64,000 bases of DNA from Ectothiorhodospira mobilis (GTDB taxonomy: Bacteria; Pseudomonadota; Gammaproteobacteria; Ectothiorhodospirales; Ectothiorhodospiraceae), in NCBI RefSeq assembly GCF_900114895.1, contig NZ_FOUO01000003.1:1-64000 (forward strand), in the 5' to 3' direction. A program made the position numbers and the translations under genes. Under the pieces are notes generated by a model. That model worked only from the letters and a program-made list of their open reading frames with translations. It was not told the DNA's origin and did not search any database. This document shows positions 9,121-18,347 of the stretch, piece after piece (the first letter of the stretch is position 1; each line of letters begins with the position of its first letter).

Positions 9121-9150
9121 TTTCGTGTGTCCAGGTCTTCGGGTGTTTCC

Positions 9151-12009
9151 ATGAGTCTTGCGCTGATCGTCTTGTTGCCGTTTCTGGGGGCGCTCCTGCC
9201 GGGTCTGCTGATCCGGTCGGGCCGCAATGCCTGCGCCACCGCCACGGCCTCGGTCACCGTCCTCGCCCTGGCCCTGCTGCTGGTGCACACCCCGGCGGTG
9301 CTGCGGGGCGAGGTGGTGCAGGCGGGCTGGGACTGGCTGCCGGGGCTGGGCCTGAACGCCAACTTCTTCCTGGACGGCCTGGGGCTGTTGTTCGCGGGGC
9401 TGATCCTGGGGATCGGGCTGCTGATCATCATCTATGCCCGCTTCTATCTGTCCGAGAAGGACCCCATGGGGCTGTTCTACACCTACCTGCTGCTCTTCCA
9501 GGGGGCCATGGTGGGGGTGGTGTTGTCGGACAACATCCTGCTGCTGCTGGTCTTCTGGGAGCTCACCAGCCTGTCCTCCTTCCTGCTCATCGGCTACTGG
9601 CGGCACCTGCCGGCGGGGCGCCAGGGGGCGCGCATGGCCCTGGTGGTCACCGGCGGGGGCGGGCTGGCCATGATCGCCGGCATGCTGCTGCTGGGGCAGA
9701 TGGCCGGCTCCTACGACCTGTCGGTGATCCTGGAGCGGGGTGAGCAGATCCAGGCCTCCCCCCTGTATCTGCCCACGCTGTTGCTGATCCTGGTGGGGTG
9801 TTTTACCAAGAGCGCCCAGTTCCCGTTCCACTTCTGGCTGCCCCATGCCATGGCGGCGCCCACCCCCGTGTCCGCCTATCTGCATTCGGCCACCATGGTG
9901 AAGGCGGGGATCTTCCTCCTGGCCCGGCTCTGGCCGGTGCTGGCGGGCACCGATGTCTGGTTCTATCTGGTGGCCACCACCGGGCTGTTCACCATGGTGC
10001 TGGCGGCGGGCATCGCCCTGTTCAAGGACGATCTCAAGGGGCTGCTGGCCTATTCCACGGTGAGCCACCTGGGGCTGGTGACCTTCCTCTTCGGCCTGGG
10101 CTCCCCCATGGCGGCGGCGGCCGGGGTGTTCCATATCATCAACCACGCCACCTTCAAGGCGGCCCTGTTCATGAGCGCGGGGATCGTGGACCACGAGACC
10201 GGCACGCGCCACATCCCGCGGCTGGGGGGGCTGATGCACCTGATGCCGGTGACCGCCACCCTGGCCATGGTGGCGGCCGCCTCCATGGCGGGGATCCCGC
10301 CCTTCAACGGCTTCATCTCCAAGGAGATGATGCTGGAGCAGGCGGCCCATACCCCATGGGCCGGGCTGCCCTGGCTGGTGCCGGCGGCGGCCACCCTGGG
10401 GGCGGTGTTCTCCGTGGCCTATGCCTTGCGCTATGCCGTCCATGTCTTCTGGGGACCGCCCCGGGCGGACTATCCCCGGAGGCCCCATGACCCGGCGGCC
10501 GGTTTCTGGCTGCCGCCGGCGGTGCTGGTAGCCCTGGTGGTGATCATCGGTCTGTTCCCGGAGCAGACGGCGGGCCCGCTGGTGCGCGCCGCCGCGGATG
10601 CGGTCACCGGCGGTGCGCTGCCCGATCTGCACCTGTATCTGTGGCACGGGCTCACCCCGGCCCTGGGGATGTCCGTGGTGGCCCTGCTGGGGGGGGCGGC
10701 CCTGCTCTGGCGCTATGGCGATGCCTGGGCGCGCTGGCGGGCGGGGCCCCATCCCGAGGCCAAGACCATGTACGACGCGGCCATGGCCCGACTGGTGGCC
10801 GCCAGCCAGTACATCATCCATACCCTGCACAACGGGGCCCTGCAGCGCTACCTGGCGGTGATGCTGGCCAGTGCCGTGGTGCTGGGATACGCCGCCTTCA
10901 GCGGCGCGGCCCATCTGCCCGGGACTCGGGAGACCCTGGAGATCTTCCCCGTGGCCGGGGTGCTGTGGCTGCTCATGGCCGGTGGCTGCTGGTTGGCGGT
11001 GGCCCACCACCGCCAGCGGCTTCTGGCGGTGGTGGCGGTGAGTGTGGTGGGCCTGATGGTCTCCATCGGGTTTCTCTATCTCTCGGCCCCGGACCTGGCC
11101 CTGACGCAGATCTCCGTGGAGGTGGTCACCACCGTGCTCATGCTCCTGGCCCTGTACTTCCTGCCCAAGCGCACCCCCGAGGAGAGTTCCGGCGCGCGCA
11201 GGGTGCGGGACGGGGTGCTGGCGGTGCTGGCGGGGGTCGGCGTGGGTGGCCTGTGCTGGGCCGTACTCACCCGGGACTTCTCCACCATCTCCGGTTATTA
11301 CCTGGATCAGGCGGTGCCGGGCGGGGGCGGCGCCAACGTGGTGAACGTGATCCTGGTGGACTTCCGCGGCTTCGATACCTTTGGCGAGATCATCGTCCTG
11401 GGTATCGCCGCCCTGGCCATCTACGCCCTCCTGGAGGGGGCCCTGCGCGGTCCTGCGGCGGCGCATCTGGCCGCCTGGAAGGGGGACATGCCCCGGGCCG
11501 CCGACCGCCATCCCATCATGATGGTGGTGGCCACCCGGGTGATGCTGCCCCTGGCCCTGCTGGTGGGCGTGTACATCCTGTTGCGGGGCCACAACATGCC
11601 TGGTGGCGGCTTCATTGCCGGGCTGGTGGTGTCCATCGCCCTGATCATGCAGTACATGGCCAGCGGCTTTCAGTGGGCCGCAAGGCGCATGGCCGTGGAT
11701 TACGACGCCCTCATCGGGTTGGGGGTCCTGGTGGCCGGGGCCACCGGCGTGGCCGCCATGGTGGGCGGCTATCCCTTCCTCACCTCGGCCCATGATTACG
11801 TGCATCTGCCGTGGGTGGGAGAGGTGGAGCTGGCCAGCGCCATGGTCTTTGACGTGGGGGTCTTCCTCACGGTGGTGGGGGCGGTGATGCTGGCCCTGGC
11901 CCAGGTCTCGCGCCTGGGGCTGGTGGCCAGTCACGAGCCGGCCAACGAGGGGCCCATGGACTTTGATCCGTCAACGCCGGCCCGCACGGCCCGGCGGGAT
12001 CCTTCCTGA
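9151..12009 (+). CDS. mnhA: Cation/proton antiporter subunit A fused to subunit B
   Basis: 952-aa polytopic inner-membrane protein, the largest subunit of an Mrp/Mnh/Pha-type antiporter that exports Na+ or K+ in exchange for protons. The N-terminal two-thirds is the NuoL-like proton-translocating domain (SAQFPFHFWLP, PTPVSAYLHSATMVKAG). The last 160 residues form an MnhB domain (GHNMPGGGFIAGLVVS), so B is fused to A as in PhaAB-type systems; no separate mnhB follows. The ATG at 9151 was chosen because the hydrophobic chain begins there, although the ribosome site is weak. First gene of a six-gene operon. Cation specificity is not evident, but such systems are typical of halo- and alkaliphiles. 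Confidence 0.92.
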   Translation: MSLALIVLLPFLGALLPGLLIRSGRNACATATASVTVLALALLLVHTPAVLRGEVVQAGWDWLPGLGLNANFFLDGLGLLFAGLILGIGLLIIIYARFYLSEKDPMGLFYTYLLLFQGAMVGVVLSDNILLLLVFWELTSLSSFLLIGYWRHLPAGRQGARMALVVTGGGGLAMIAGMLLLGQMAGSYDLSVILERGEQIQASPLYLPTLLLILVGCFTKSAQFPFHFWLPHAMAAPTPVSAYLHSATMVKAGIFLLARLWPVLAGTDVWFYLVATTGLFTMVLAAGIALFKDDLKGLLAYSTVSHLGLVTFLFGLGSPMAAAAGVFHIINHATFKAALFMSAGIVDHETGTRHIPRLGGLMHLMPVTATLAMVAAASMAGIPPFNGFISKEMMLEQAAHTPWAGLPWLVPAAATLGAVFSVAYALRYAVHVFWGPPRADYPRRPHDPAAGFWLPPAVLVALVVIIGLFPEQTAGPLVRAAADAVTGGALPDLHLYLWHGLTPALGMSVVALLGGAALLWRYGDAWARWRAGPHPEAKTMYDAAMARLVAASQYIIHTLHNGALQRYLAVMLASAVVLGYAAFSGAAHLPGTRETLEIFPVAGVLWLLMAGGCWLAVAHHRQRLLAVVAVSVVGLMVSIGFLYLSAPDLALTQISVEVVTTVLMLLALYFLPKRTPEESSGARRVRDGVLAVLAGVGVGGLCWAVLTRDFSTISGYYLDQAVPGGGGANVVNVILVDFRGFDTFGEIIVLGIAALAIYALLEGALRGPAAAHLAAWKGDMPRAADRHPIMMVVATRVMLPLALLVGVYILLRGHNMPGGGFIAGLVVSIALIMQYMASGFQWAARRMAVDYDALIGLGVLVAGATGVAAMVGGYPFLTSAHDYVHLPWVGEVELASAMVFDVGVFLTVVGAVMLALAQVSRLGLVASHEPANEGPMDFDPSTPARTARRDPS

Positions 12010-12037
12010 GCCGAACCCAAGAGAGAGAGGACAATCC

Positions 12038-12391
12038 ATGGAATTGCTCGTGGCCAGTGCCGTGGGGATCATGACCGCCGCCGGGGTGTACCTGGTGCTG
12101 CGGGCCCGCACCTTCCCCGTGGTCCTGGGGCTCGCCCTGATGACCTATGCCGTGAACGTCTTCCTGTTCGCCATGGGCCGGCTGACCGTCAACCTGCCGC
12201 CGGTGCTCACCGCGGATGCCGCCGGCTACACCGATCCGCTGCCCCAGGCCCTGGTGCTCACCGCCATCGTCATCTCCTTCGGTATGACCGCCGTGGTGGT
12301 GGTGATGGCCCTGCGGGCCTATCTGGAATCGGACACCGACCACGTGGACCTGGCCCCCTCCGAACCCGTTGAGAAGGCGGACCGCCCATGA
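12038..12391 (+). CDS. mnhC: Antiporter subunit C
   Basis: 117-aa membrane protein with three predicted helices, homologous to NuoK/MrpC. It begins MELLVASAVGIMTAAGVYLVL. The ribosome site GAGAGAGAGG at 12021-12030 supports the ATG at 12038. Its stop overlaps the mnhD start by four bases (ATGA), giving translational coupling. It is a small structural subunit of the proton path in the antiporter complex. Confidence 0.9.
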   Translation: MELLVASAVGIMTAAGVYLVLRARTFPVVLGLALMTYAVNVFLFAMGRLTVNLPPVLTADAAGYTDPLPQALVLTAIVISFGMTAVVVVMALRAYLESDTDHVDLAPSEPVEKADRP

Positions 12392-13938
12392 ATCACTGGA
12401 TCATCCTGCCGATCCTCCTCCCGGCCCTGGTGGCGCCCATGCTGGTGCTGGCCGTGCGCCACGATGTGGTGCTGGCCCGGATCTTCTCCGTGGCCTCCAC
12501 CGTGCTGCTGCTGGCTCTGGCCGTGGGGCTGCTGGTCACGGCCTCCGCTGGGGAGCCCCAGGTCTATGCCCTGGGCCACTGGCCACCGCCCTTTGGCATC
12601 GTCCTGGTACTGGACCGCCTCTCGGCCCTGATGCTCCTGCTTACGGCCCTCCTTGCCCTGTGGGTGCTGCTGTTCGCCATCGACGGGGCCGATGTCCGGG
12701 GGCGTCATTTCCACGCCCTGTTTCAGTTGCAACTCATGGGGATCAATGGGGCCTTCCTCACCGGGGACCTGTTCAACCTGTTCGTCTTCTTCGAGGTGCT
12801 GCTCATCGCCTCCTACGGCCTGATGGTCCACGGCGGCGGGGCCGCCCGCCTGCGGGCCGGGGTGCAGTACGTGGCGGTGAACCTGGTGGGGTCGTCCCTG
12901 TTCCTCATCGCCGTGGGGCTGATCTACGGGGTCACCGGCACCCTGAACATGGCGGATCTGGCGGCCAAGGTGCCCATGGTGCCCCCCGGCGATCAGGCCC
13001 TGCTGCAGACCGGCGCCCTGCTGCTGCTGCTGGTGTTTGCCGTGAAGGCGGCCCTGGTGCCGGTGCAGTTCTGGTTGCCGGGGACCTATGCCCTGGCCCC
13101 GGCGCCGGTGGCGGCCCTGTTCGCCATCATGACCAAGGTGGGGGCCTATGCCATCCTGCGGGTGCACGGCCTGATCTTCGGCGAGGGGATGGGGGAGGCC
13201 GCCCACCTGGTCCAGGACTGGCTGCTGCCGGCGGCACTGGTCACCCTGGCCACGGGCATGACTGGTGTACTGGCCGCCCGCAGCCTGGGGCAGATGGTGA
13301 GTTTCGCCGTGATCGGTTCCATGGGCACGGTCATGATCCCCGTGGCCTTGTATACCCACCAGACCCTGGCCGCCGGCCTGTACTACCTGGTGCACTCCAC
13401 CCTGGCGGCGGGGGCCCTGTTCCTGCTCGTGGGTCTGGTGGCGGAGCGCCGTTCCGGCCTCGGCGACCGCCTGGTGGTGGCCCCCGCCTTTGCCCAGTCG
13501 GGCCTGATCGCCGCCTTCTTCTTCCTGGCGGCCCTGGCCATGGCGGGCCTGCCGCCCCTGTCGGGTTTTGTCGGTAAGCTGCTCATCCTGGACGCGGTCC
13601 GGGACGGGGAGGCCGCGGCCTGGATCTGGACCTGCATCCTGGTCACCTCCTTTCTCGCCATCATCGGCTTCGCCCGGGGCGGCAGCACCCTGTTCTGGAA
13701 GAGCGCGGCCCAGGAGGGGCGTCTCGGGATGGAGCAGGGCGCGGATTCCGGGGCCCTGTCCTTCGTCGCGGTGGGCGGACTGCTGGCGGGATTGCTGCTG
13801 TGGACGGCCCTGGCGGGGCAGGTGACCCCCTACCTGGAGGCCACCGCCGGCCAGTTGCTGGATCGCGGGGGCTATGTGGACACCGTGCTGGAGACCCCAG
13901 GAAAGGTGATCGAGGAGAAGGGCCATGGCGCGCACTGA
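12388..13938 (+). CDS. mnhD: Antiporter subunit D
   Basis: 516-aa polytopic protein of the NuoN/MrpD type, forming the second large proton-translocating module of the antiporter. It shows the conserved AVKAALVPVQFWLPGTYA block and MAGLPPLSGFVGK near the C-terminal third. The start overlaps the mnhC stop. The end overlaps mnhE by 14 nt. All parts are intact. Confidence 0.92.
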   Translation: MNHWIILPILLPALVAPMLVLAVRHDVVLARIFSVASTVLLLALAVGLLVTASAGEPQVYALGHWPPPFGIVLVLDRLSALMLLLTALLALWVLLFAIDGADVRGRHFHALFQLQLMGINGAFLTGDLFNLFVFFEVLLIASYGLMVHGGGAARLRAGVQYVAVNLVGSSLFLIAVGLIYGVTGTLNMADLAAKVPMVPPGDQALLQTGALLLLLVFAVKAALVPVQFWLPGTYALAPAPVAALFAIMTKVGAYAILRVHGLIFGEGMGEAAHLVQDWLLPAALVTLATGMTGVLAARSLGQMVSFAVIGSMGTVMIPVALYTHQTLAAGLYYLVHSTLAAGALFLLVGLVAERRSGLGDRLVVAPAFAQSGLIAAFFFLAALAMAGLPPLSGFVGKLLILDAVRDGEAAAWIWTCILVTSFLAIIGFARGGSTLFWKSAAQEGRLGMEQGADSGALSFVAVGGLLAGLLLWTALAGQVTPYLEATAGQLLDRGGYVDTVLETPGKVIEEKGHGAH

Positions 13939-14446
13939 ACATCCCGGGGCCGGCCTGCGGGAACGCTGGCTGCCCCATCCCCTGATGACCCTCACCCTGG
14001 TGGTGGTCTGGATGCTGCTGCTCAATGGCTTCAGTCTGGGGGGGCTGCTCCTGGGCGCGGTGCTGGGGGTGGTGATCCCCATCGTCACCAGCCACTTCTG
14101 GCCGGGGCGGCCGCCCCTGCAGGCCTGGGATCGGGCGCTCGCCTTCACCGCCCTGGCCCTGTGGGATGTGATCGTGGCCAACGTGATCGTGGCCCGGCTG
14201 ATCCTGTTCCGTGATCCTGCCACCCTGGCCAGCCGTTGGGTGCGCCTGCCCCTGGAGCTGCGCTCCCCCGAGGCCATCACCATCCTGGCGGGGACCATCT
14301 CCCTGACACCGGGGACGGTCAGCTGCGATCTTTCCGCCGATGGCCGTGCCCTGTTGGTGCACTGCCTGGACGCCCCGGATGCGGAGGCGGCGGTGCGGGA
14401 GATGAAGACCCGCTACGAGGCCCGGCTCAAGGAGATCTTCCCATGA
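13925..14446 (+). CDS. mnhE: Antiporter subunit E
   Basis: 173-aa membrane protein of the MnhE/MrpE family. The start lies inside the 3' end of mnhD and the stop overlaps mnhF (ATGA). It has an N-terminal pair of hydrophobic segments (residues 19-60) and a cytoplasmic C-terminal domain with the LTPGTVSCDLS segment, which I recognise as typical of this family. Needed for assembly or stability of the complex in studied systems. Confidence 0.88.
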   Translation: MARTEHPGAGLRERWLPHPLMTLTLVVVWMLLLNGFSLGGLLLGAVLGVVIPIVTSHFWPGRPPLQAWDRALAFTALALWDVIVANVIVARLILFRDPATLASRWVRLPLELRSPEAITILAGTISLTPGTVSCDLSADGRALLVHCLDAPDAEAAVREMKTRYEARLKEIFP

Positions 14447-14712
14447 TCGAATACGCCCTGATCTTCGGTTTTGTCGCCGTCTCCCTGGCCCTGGTGATGA
14501 ACCTCTGGCGGCTGCTCCAGGGGCCTTCGGTGGTGGACCGGGTGCTGGCGGTGGACACCATGGTGATCAACACCATCGCCCTCATCATCCTCCAGGGGAT
14601 GTACCAGGGCACCACCCTCTATTTCGAGGCGGCCCTGCTGCTGGCGATGTTCGGTTTCATCTCCACGGTGGCCTTCTGCCGCTTCCTGTTGCGCGGCAAC
14701 GTGATCGAGTGA
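14443..14712 (+). CDS. mnhF: Antiporter subunit F
   Basis: 89-aa membrane protein with three helices, beginning MIEYALIFGFVAVSLAL, with the conserved GPSVVDRVLAVDTM segment. The start overlaps the mnhE stop by four bases, which fixes it at 14443. Small membrane subunit of the antiporter complex. Confidence 0.9.
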   Translation: MIEYALIFGFVAVSLALVMNLWRLLQGPSVVDRVLAVDTMVINTIALIILQGMYQGTTLYFEAALLLAMFGFISTVAFCRFLLRGNVIE

Positions 14713-14732
14713 ATCCGAGGAGCTGAACCGTT

Positions 14733-15146
14733 ATGGCAATCTGGCTGGAAGCGCTGATCGCCCTGCTGATCGTGGTGTCCGGGGTCTTTATCCTGGTGGG
14801 CTCCCTGGGCCTGCTCAAGCTGCCCACGCTGATGATGCGCCTGCACGCCCCCACCAAGGCCACCACCCTGGGGGTGGGCGGGGCCCTGCTGGCCTCCATG
14901 GGCTTCTTCTGGGCGGTGGAGGGGACCATCTCGGTGCACGAGTTGCTGGTGACCGCATTCCTCTTCCTGACGGCCCCGGTGACGGCCCATTTCATCGCCA
15001 AGGCCCATCTGCACCTGGAACGCAAGCGGGACGGTGGTGAACGGGAACGGTTGCCGCAGACGGGCACCGGCAGCGGCTGGAGCACCTACGATCCCGCGCC
15101 TCAGACCGGGGGGGAGGAGGGGGACAGCGCCCCGGGGGAAGGCTGA
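14733..15146 (+). CDS. mnhG: Antiporter subunit G
   Basis: 137-aa last gene of the antiporter operon. It has three hydrophobic segments, with the family block LGLLKLPTLMMRLHAPTKA and TAFLFLTAPVTAHFIAKA. The C-terminal 40 residues are hydrophilic and not conserved. A GAGGAG ribosome site sits 20 nt after the mnhF stop. Transcription converges on fabA; a short CCCC-TTC-GGGG hairpin at about 15173-15183 lies between them. Confidence 0.9.
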   Translation: MAIWLEALIALLIVVSGVFILVGSLGLLKLPTLMMRLHAPTKATTLGVGGALLASMGFFWAVEGTISVHELLVTAFLFLTAPVTAHFIAKAHLHLERKRDGGERERLPQTGTGSGWSTYDPAPQTGGEEGDSAPGEG

Positions 15147-15185
15147 GCCCCGGGGATTGACGCCTGGTGCAGCCCCTTCGGGGGA

Positions 15186-15698
15186 TTAGAAGCCCTCGGT
15201 GGAGGTGAACAGCCCCACCCGAAGGTCCTTGGCGGTGTAGATCAGGCGGCCGTCCACAAAGACCTGCCCATCGGCGATCCCCAGCACCAGCTTGCGGGTG
15301 ATGACGCGCTTGACGTCCACTTGGTAGGTGACCCGGTCTGCGGTGGGCAGGACCTGGCCGGTGAACTTCACCTCCCCCACCCCCAGGGCGCGGCCGCGTC
15401 CGGGGTTGCCGATCCAGGCCAGGTAGAACCCCACCAGTTGCCACATGGCGTCCAGCCCCAGGCAACCCGGCATCACCGGGTCCCCGGGGAAATGGCAGTC
15501 GAAGAACCACAGGTCGGGGGAGATGTCCAGCTCCGCCCGCATCTCCCCCTTGTCGTAGGCCCCGCCCTGGTCGCTGATGTGGGTGATGCGGTCCATCATC
15601 AGCATGTTGGGCACGGGGAGCTGGGCGTTGCCGGGGCCGAACATCTCCCCGTAGCCGCATTGCAGGAGTTCGTCGCGTTCGTAGCTGTTCTTTTGCAT
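15186..15698 (-). CDS. fabA: 3-hydroxydecanoyl-ACP dehydratase/isomerase
   Basis: 170-aa hot-dog fold enzyme that dehydrates 3-hydroxydecanoyl-ACP and isomerises the trans-2 to the cis-3 product, starting unsaturated fatty-acid synthesis. The catalytic His69 lies in [17 protein letters not shown] and Asp83 in GLDAMWQ, matching H70/D84 of the E. coli enzyme. The C-terminal half ([23 protein letters not shown]) is also nearly identical to the family. The ATG at 15698 gives the family length. No fabB lies next to it, unlike in many relatives, so its partner synthase must be elsewhere. Confidence 0.95.
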   Translation of the reverse strand: MQKNSYERDELLQCGYGEMFGPGNAQLPVPNMLMMDRITHISDQGGAYDKGEMRAELDISPDLWFFDCHFPGDPVMPGCLGLDAMWQLVGFYLAWIGNPGRGRALGVGEVKFTGQVLPTADRVTYQVDVKRVITRKLVLGIADGQVFVDGRLIYTAKDLRVGLFTSTEGF

Positions 15699-15797
15699 GG
15701 AGGCAGGGCGGTCCCAATCGGAAAGTCGCCTATTGGACCGGATTCCGTATCCGGGCACAAGGGGCCGCGCCCAATGGCTCGGGCATCCCTGCCCCGC

Positions 15798-16121
15798 TTA
15801 GGCGTCCCAGCGCAGTTGCGCCAGCTGGGACCGGGTGTAGAAGTGGCCCTGGCGCATGAAGCCGGCCACGATGCCCTCCTTCAGGGCGGTGATGCGGCCA
15901 TGCTCGTCCCGTTCCACCACCCAATGGTCCGGCAGACCGTCCAGCAGGTGGATCAGGGCCGGGGACCCGTCCTCGTTGATGGAGAGATGGGTCTCGTGGG
16001 TCTGGGTGTCCATAAACGCCGGGAGGAACCCCAGTACCGCACCGGCGGTCTTCATCTCCGGAAACTCGCGGTAGGGGGCCCACAGCGACCCGGAGGCATG
16101 TTCGAGTTGGCTTCGGTTCAT
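15798..16121 (-). CDS. Hypothetical protein (107 aa)
   Basis: Small soluble protein of 107 aa without signal peptide, cysteines or membrane segments. It has a mixed hydrophobic pattern in the middle (ALIHLLDGLPDHWVVE) and a C-terminal QGHFYTRSQLAQLRWDA. I do not recognise the family. A GGGAACC-type site precedes the ATG. It lies upstream of fabA on the same strand, 99 bp away, and could share its transcript. Confidence 0.6.
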   Translation of the reverse strand: MNRSQLEHASGSLWAPYREFPEMKTAGAVLGFLPAFMDTQTHETHLSINEDGSPALIHLLDGLPDHWVVERDEHGRITALKEGIVAGFMRQGHFYTRSQLAQLRWDA

Positions 16122-16279
16122 GGGAGGTTCCCTTGATCTTTCATCAGGCGAGGCGTGTCATCCCTCATAGCGGCGACCCTGGGGAGAACTTGAGGGCATT
16201 GCCAGGGATGCGGTCCCCTGGGCCATAATCGGGGTCTTCTACCTTCAGGTCCGCCGCTGTGGCGGGCGCCGGAGTATCC

Positions 16280-17764
16280 ATGACCGTTGAGGCCCTGTCC
16301 GGCCCTTGGGCCGGCCAACCGTTCCTGTCCGCCATCACCTGGCTGCTGATCCTCATGGGGCTGGCCTATGCCGCCCGTCCCTGGAGTCACCGGGTCCTCC
16401 ACCGGGGCACGCGGGCCCTGACCCTCTTGCTGCGCCATGCGGCCCGCGCGGTGCGCCAGGCCCGGAACCGCCTGAGGCGGGGCCATCTGCGCTATCTGCG
16501 CGGGGTGGAACTGCGCCGTCTGGAAGCCCGTTTCGACCGCGCCTATCGCGGCGTCCACCTGCGGGTGAACCGGGACCTGGGGGGCTTCCCCGCCCTGGAG
16601 CGGCGCATCCTGCAACAGATCGAGACCCTGGAGCAGGATTATCACAGCGCCCGCGACCAGGTGCCCGAGGAACCGGCCTGGGTGCGCACCGCCAACGCCC
16701 TGGCCGCCGCCCCGCCCAAGGCCGATCCCCGGGTGGGGCAGATCCTGGAGGAGATCCACGACTCCATGGCGCGGGCCGGCCGCGAGGCCCTGGAGGAATA
16801 CCGCCGCGCCAGCCAGTCCCGCCTGGAGACCCTGAAGGGGCTCCTGCCCGCCTGGAGGGAGTTGGGGGAGCGGTTGCACCAACTGGAACATGCGGTGCGC
16901 GCCCTGAGCGAGCAGACCCGCCATCTGGACACCGTGCTGGGGCGCTACCGCAGGCTCCGGCGGGGGGCGGTCCCCGCCCGCGATATCTTCCTGGCCTCCA
17001 CCGGTCTGCTGGCCGTGAGCGCCGCCATCCTGGCCCTGCAGGGGGTGGCCGCCGGGGTGTTGTTCTTCCTCGTGGGGCCCGCCATGGGACGTGCCCTGGG
17101 AGAGGGGACGGCGATGGAGGGCATGACCCTGGCCCCCTGGGCGGTGGGGGCCGTGATCCTTACCGTGGTACTGGGGGGCGGCCTGGTGAGCGAGGCGCGC
17201 CGCGCCAGCCGGCTCATCCCCACCTTCACCGTTCTGGATCCGCGCATGCGGCGCCGCAGCGTGGCCCTGGGGGGGACCCTCGTGTTTCTGGCGATCGTGC
17301 TCCTGGCCCTGCTGGCGGCCAGCCGGGATCTTCAGGCCGTCTCCGGGGAGACCCTGGTCCCGCTCCTGCAGGGGCCTTTGCAAGGGGAGATGGAGACGAC
17401 GGCGTGGCTGTCCACCTTCACCTGTCTGGTCCTGGGGGTCCTCCTGCCCCTGCCCCTGGCCCTGGTGGCCCTGCCACTGCAGATCTTTTTGCAATCCCTG
17501 GGGGTGGTGACCGGGGGACTGGCGGTGACCGCCCTGGCCGTACTCGCTGCCCTGCTGTCCTGGCTGGCCCTGGCGGTGTATGTACTGGGGTCCGTGCTGC
17601 GGGGGCTCTACGAGCTCTTCATCTTTATCCCCCTGCTCCTGGAACGGGGGTACCGGGCCTGGCAGCGGCGCCGCACGGTGCCCCGAGAGGTCCCGGCGAC
17701 GCTGCTCTCCCTGCCCGGATCCCAGTCACCGGGGGACGGTGGTACGGGGCGCGGATCGCCCTGA
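16280..17764 (+). CDS. Multi-pass membrane protein with central coiled coil, unknown function
   Basis: 494-aa protein of no family I recognise. One hydrophobic segment is at residues 15-35. A long charged, Arg- and Glu-rich helical region follows (roughly 50-235, coiled-coil-like), then about six hydrophobic segments (from about 235 to the C terminus). The layout resembles proteins with a cytoplasmic coiled-coil domain anchored by a membrane bundle. The ATG at 16280 has a GGAG site 6 nt upstream; a GTG at 16259 is the alternative. It converges with the rhodanese gene with no spacer (stops abut at 17764/17765). Confidence 0.65.
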   Translation: MTVEALSGPWAGQPFLSAITWLLILMGLAYAARPWSHRVLHRGTRALTLLLRHAARAVRQARNRLRRGHLRYLRGVELRRLEARFDRAYRGVHLRVNRDLGGFPALERRILQQIETLEQDYHSARDQVPEEPAWVRTANALAAAPPKADPRVGQILEEIHDSMARAGREALEEYRRASQSRLETLKGLLPAWRELGERLHQLEHAVRALSEQTRHLDTVLGRYRRLRRGAVPARDIFLASTGLLAVSAAILALQGVAAGVLFFLVGPAMGRALGEGTAMEGMTLAPWAVGAVILTVVLGGGLVSEARRASRLIPTFTVLDPRMRRRSVALGGTLVFLAIVLLALLAASRDLQAVSGETLVPLLQGPLQGEMETTAWLSTFTCLVLGVLLPLPLALVALPLQIFLQSLGVVTGGLAVTALAVLAALLSWLALAVYVLGSVLRGLYELFIFIPLLLERGYRAWQRRRTVPREVPATLLSLPGSQSPGDGGTGRGSP

Positions 17765-18193
17765 TCAGCACTGCTCCCAGGGCAGGCCGTGGTAGCGCCA
17801 GCCGTTGATGCTGGAGCGGTGGTGCTGTTCGTCCAGATCCCCCTCGAAGCCCTCGCCCACGTGGTAGACCCGGGGGATGCCGGCCGCGATGAGTTCGCGC
17901 CCGGCATCCAGGGAGCGCTTGCCGCTGCGGCAGATGAGGATGACCGAGGCGCCCCGGTCGCCGCCCTCCTGGCCGGCACCGCCCAGCAGCAGTTTGCGCA
18001 CCTCGGGGACGAAGCGGGAATTGCGGGTCCAGTCGGGCTCATCCATCCAGGGGATGTGCAGGGCCCCCTTGGGATGGCCCACGAACAGGTATTCCATGCT
18101 GGAGCGGATGTCCACCAGCAGGGTGCGCTGGTCGGACTGGAGCATCTCGTAGGCCTCCCTGGGGGAGAGGTCGATGGGATCGTGTTTGGACAT
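17765..18193 (-). CDS. Single-domain rhodanese-like protein
   Basis: 142-aa cytoplasmic protein with one rhodanese domain. The active-site loop is CRSGKRS with Cys88, and the N-terminal half has LVDIRSSMEYLFVGHPKGALHIPW. Such proteins transfer sulfane sulfur to acceptor thiols. It is not next to the sHdr genes, but in a sulfur oxidiser it could feed TusA/DsrE; that is inference. The ATG at 18193 follows an AGG site and fits domain length. It is divergent from the SH3 protein at 18348. Confidence 0.85.
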   Translation of the reverse strand: MSKHDPIDLSPREAYEMLQSDQRTLLVDIRSSMEYLFVGHPKGALHIPWMDEPDWTRNSRFVPEVRKLLLGGAGQEGGDRGASVILICRSGKRSLDAGRELIAAGIPRVYHVGEGFEGDLDEQHHRSSINGWRYHGLPWEQC

Positions 18194-18347
18194 GAGACCT
18201 GTGTGTCCTCCGTGGTCGGACGGGTTCTGATAGAGTGTGGCGGCATGGTGGCCGGACCCGCAGCAGGGCCGTGCCCCGCCATACGCGCGCCGGGGGCGCA
18301 CCCGGCATTCTCGCCCATCCGGGAAATTTTGATAAAGGACAATATTC

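Noticed and set aside
8701-11934. A 1077-codon open frame on the minus strand opposite the antiporter gene
   Set aside because: It is antisense to mnhA, rich in His, Gln, Gly and Arg as expected of a shadow frame in GC-rich DNA, and resembles no protein. Similar long antisense frames at 146-1636, 4087-6024 and 12319-14298 were rejected for the same reason.
15173-15183. CCCC-TTC-GGGG hairpin between mnhG and fabA as a terminator
   Set aside because: A 4-bp stem is too short to separate from chance in this GC-rich sequence, although its place between convergent genes is suitable.
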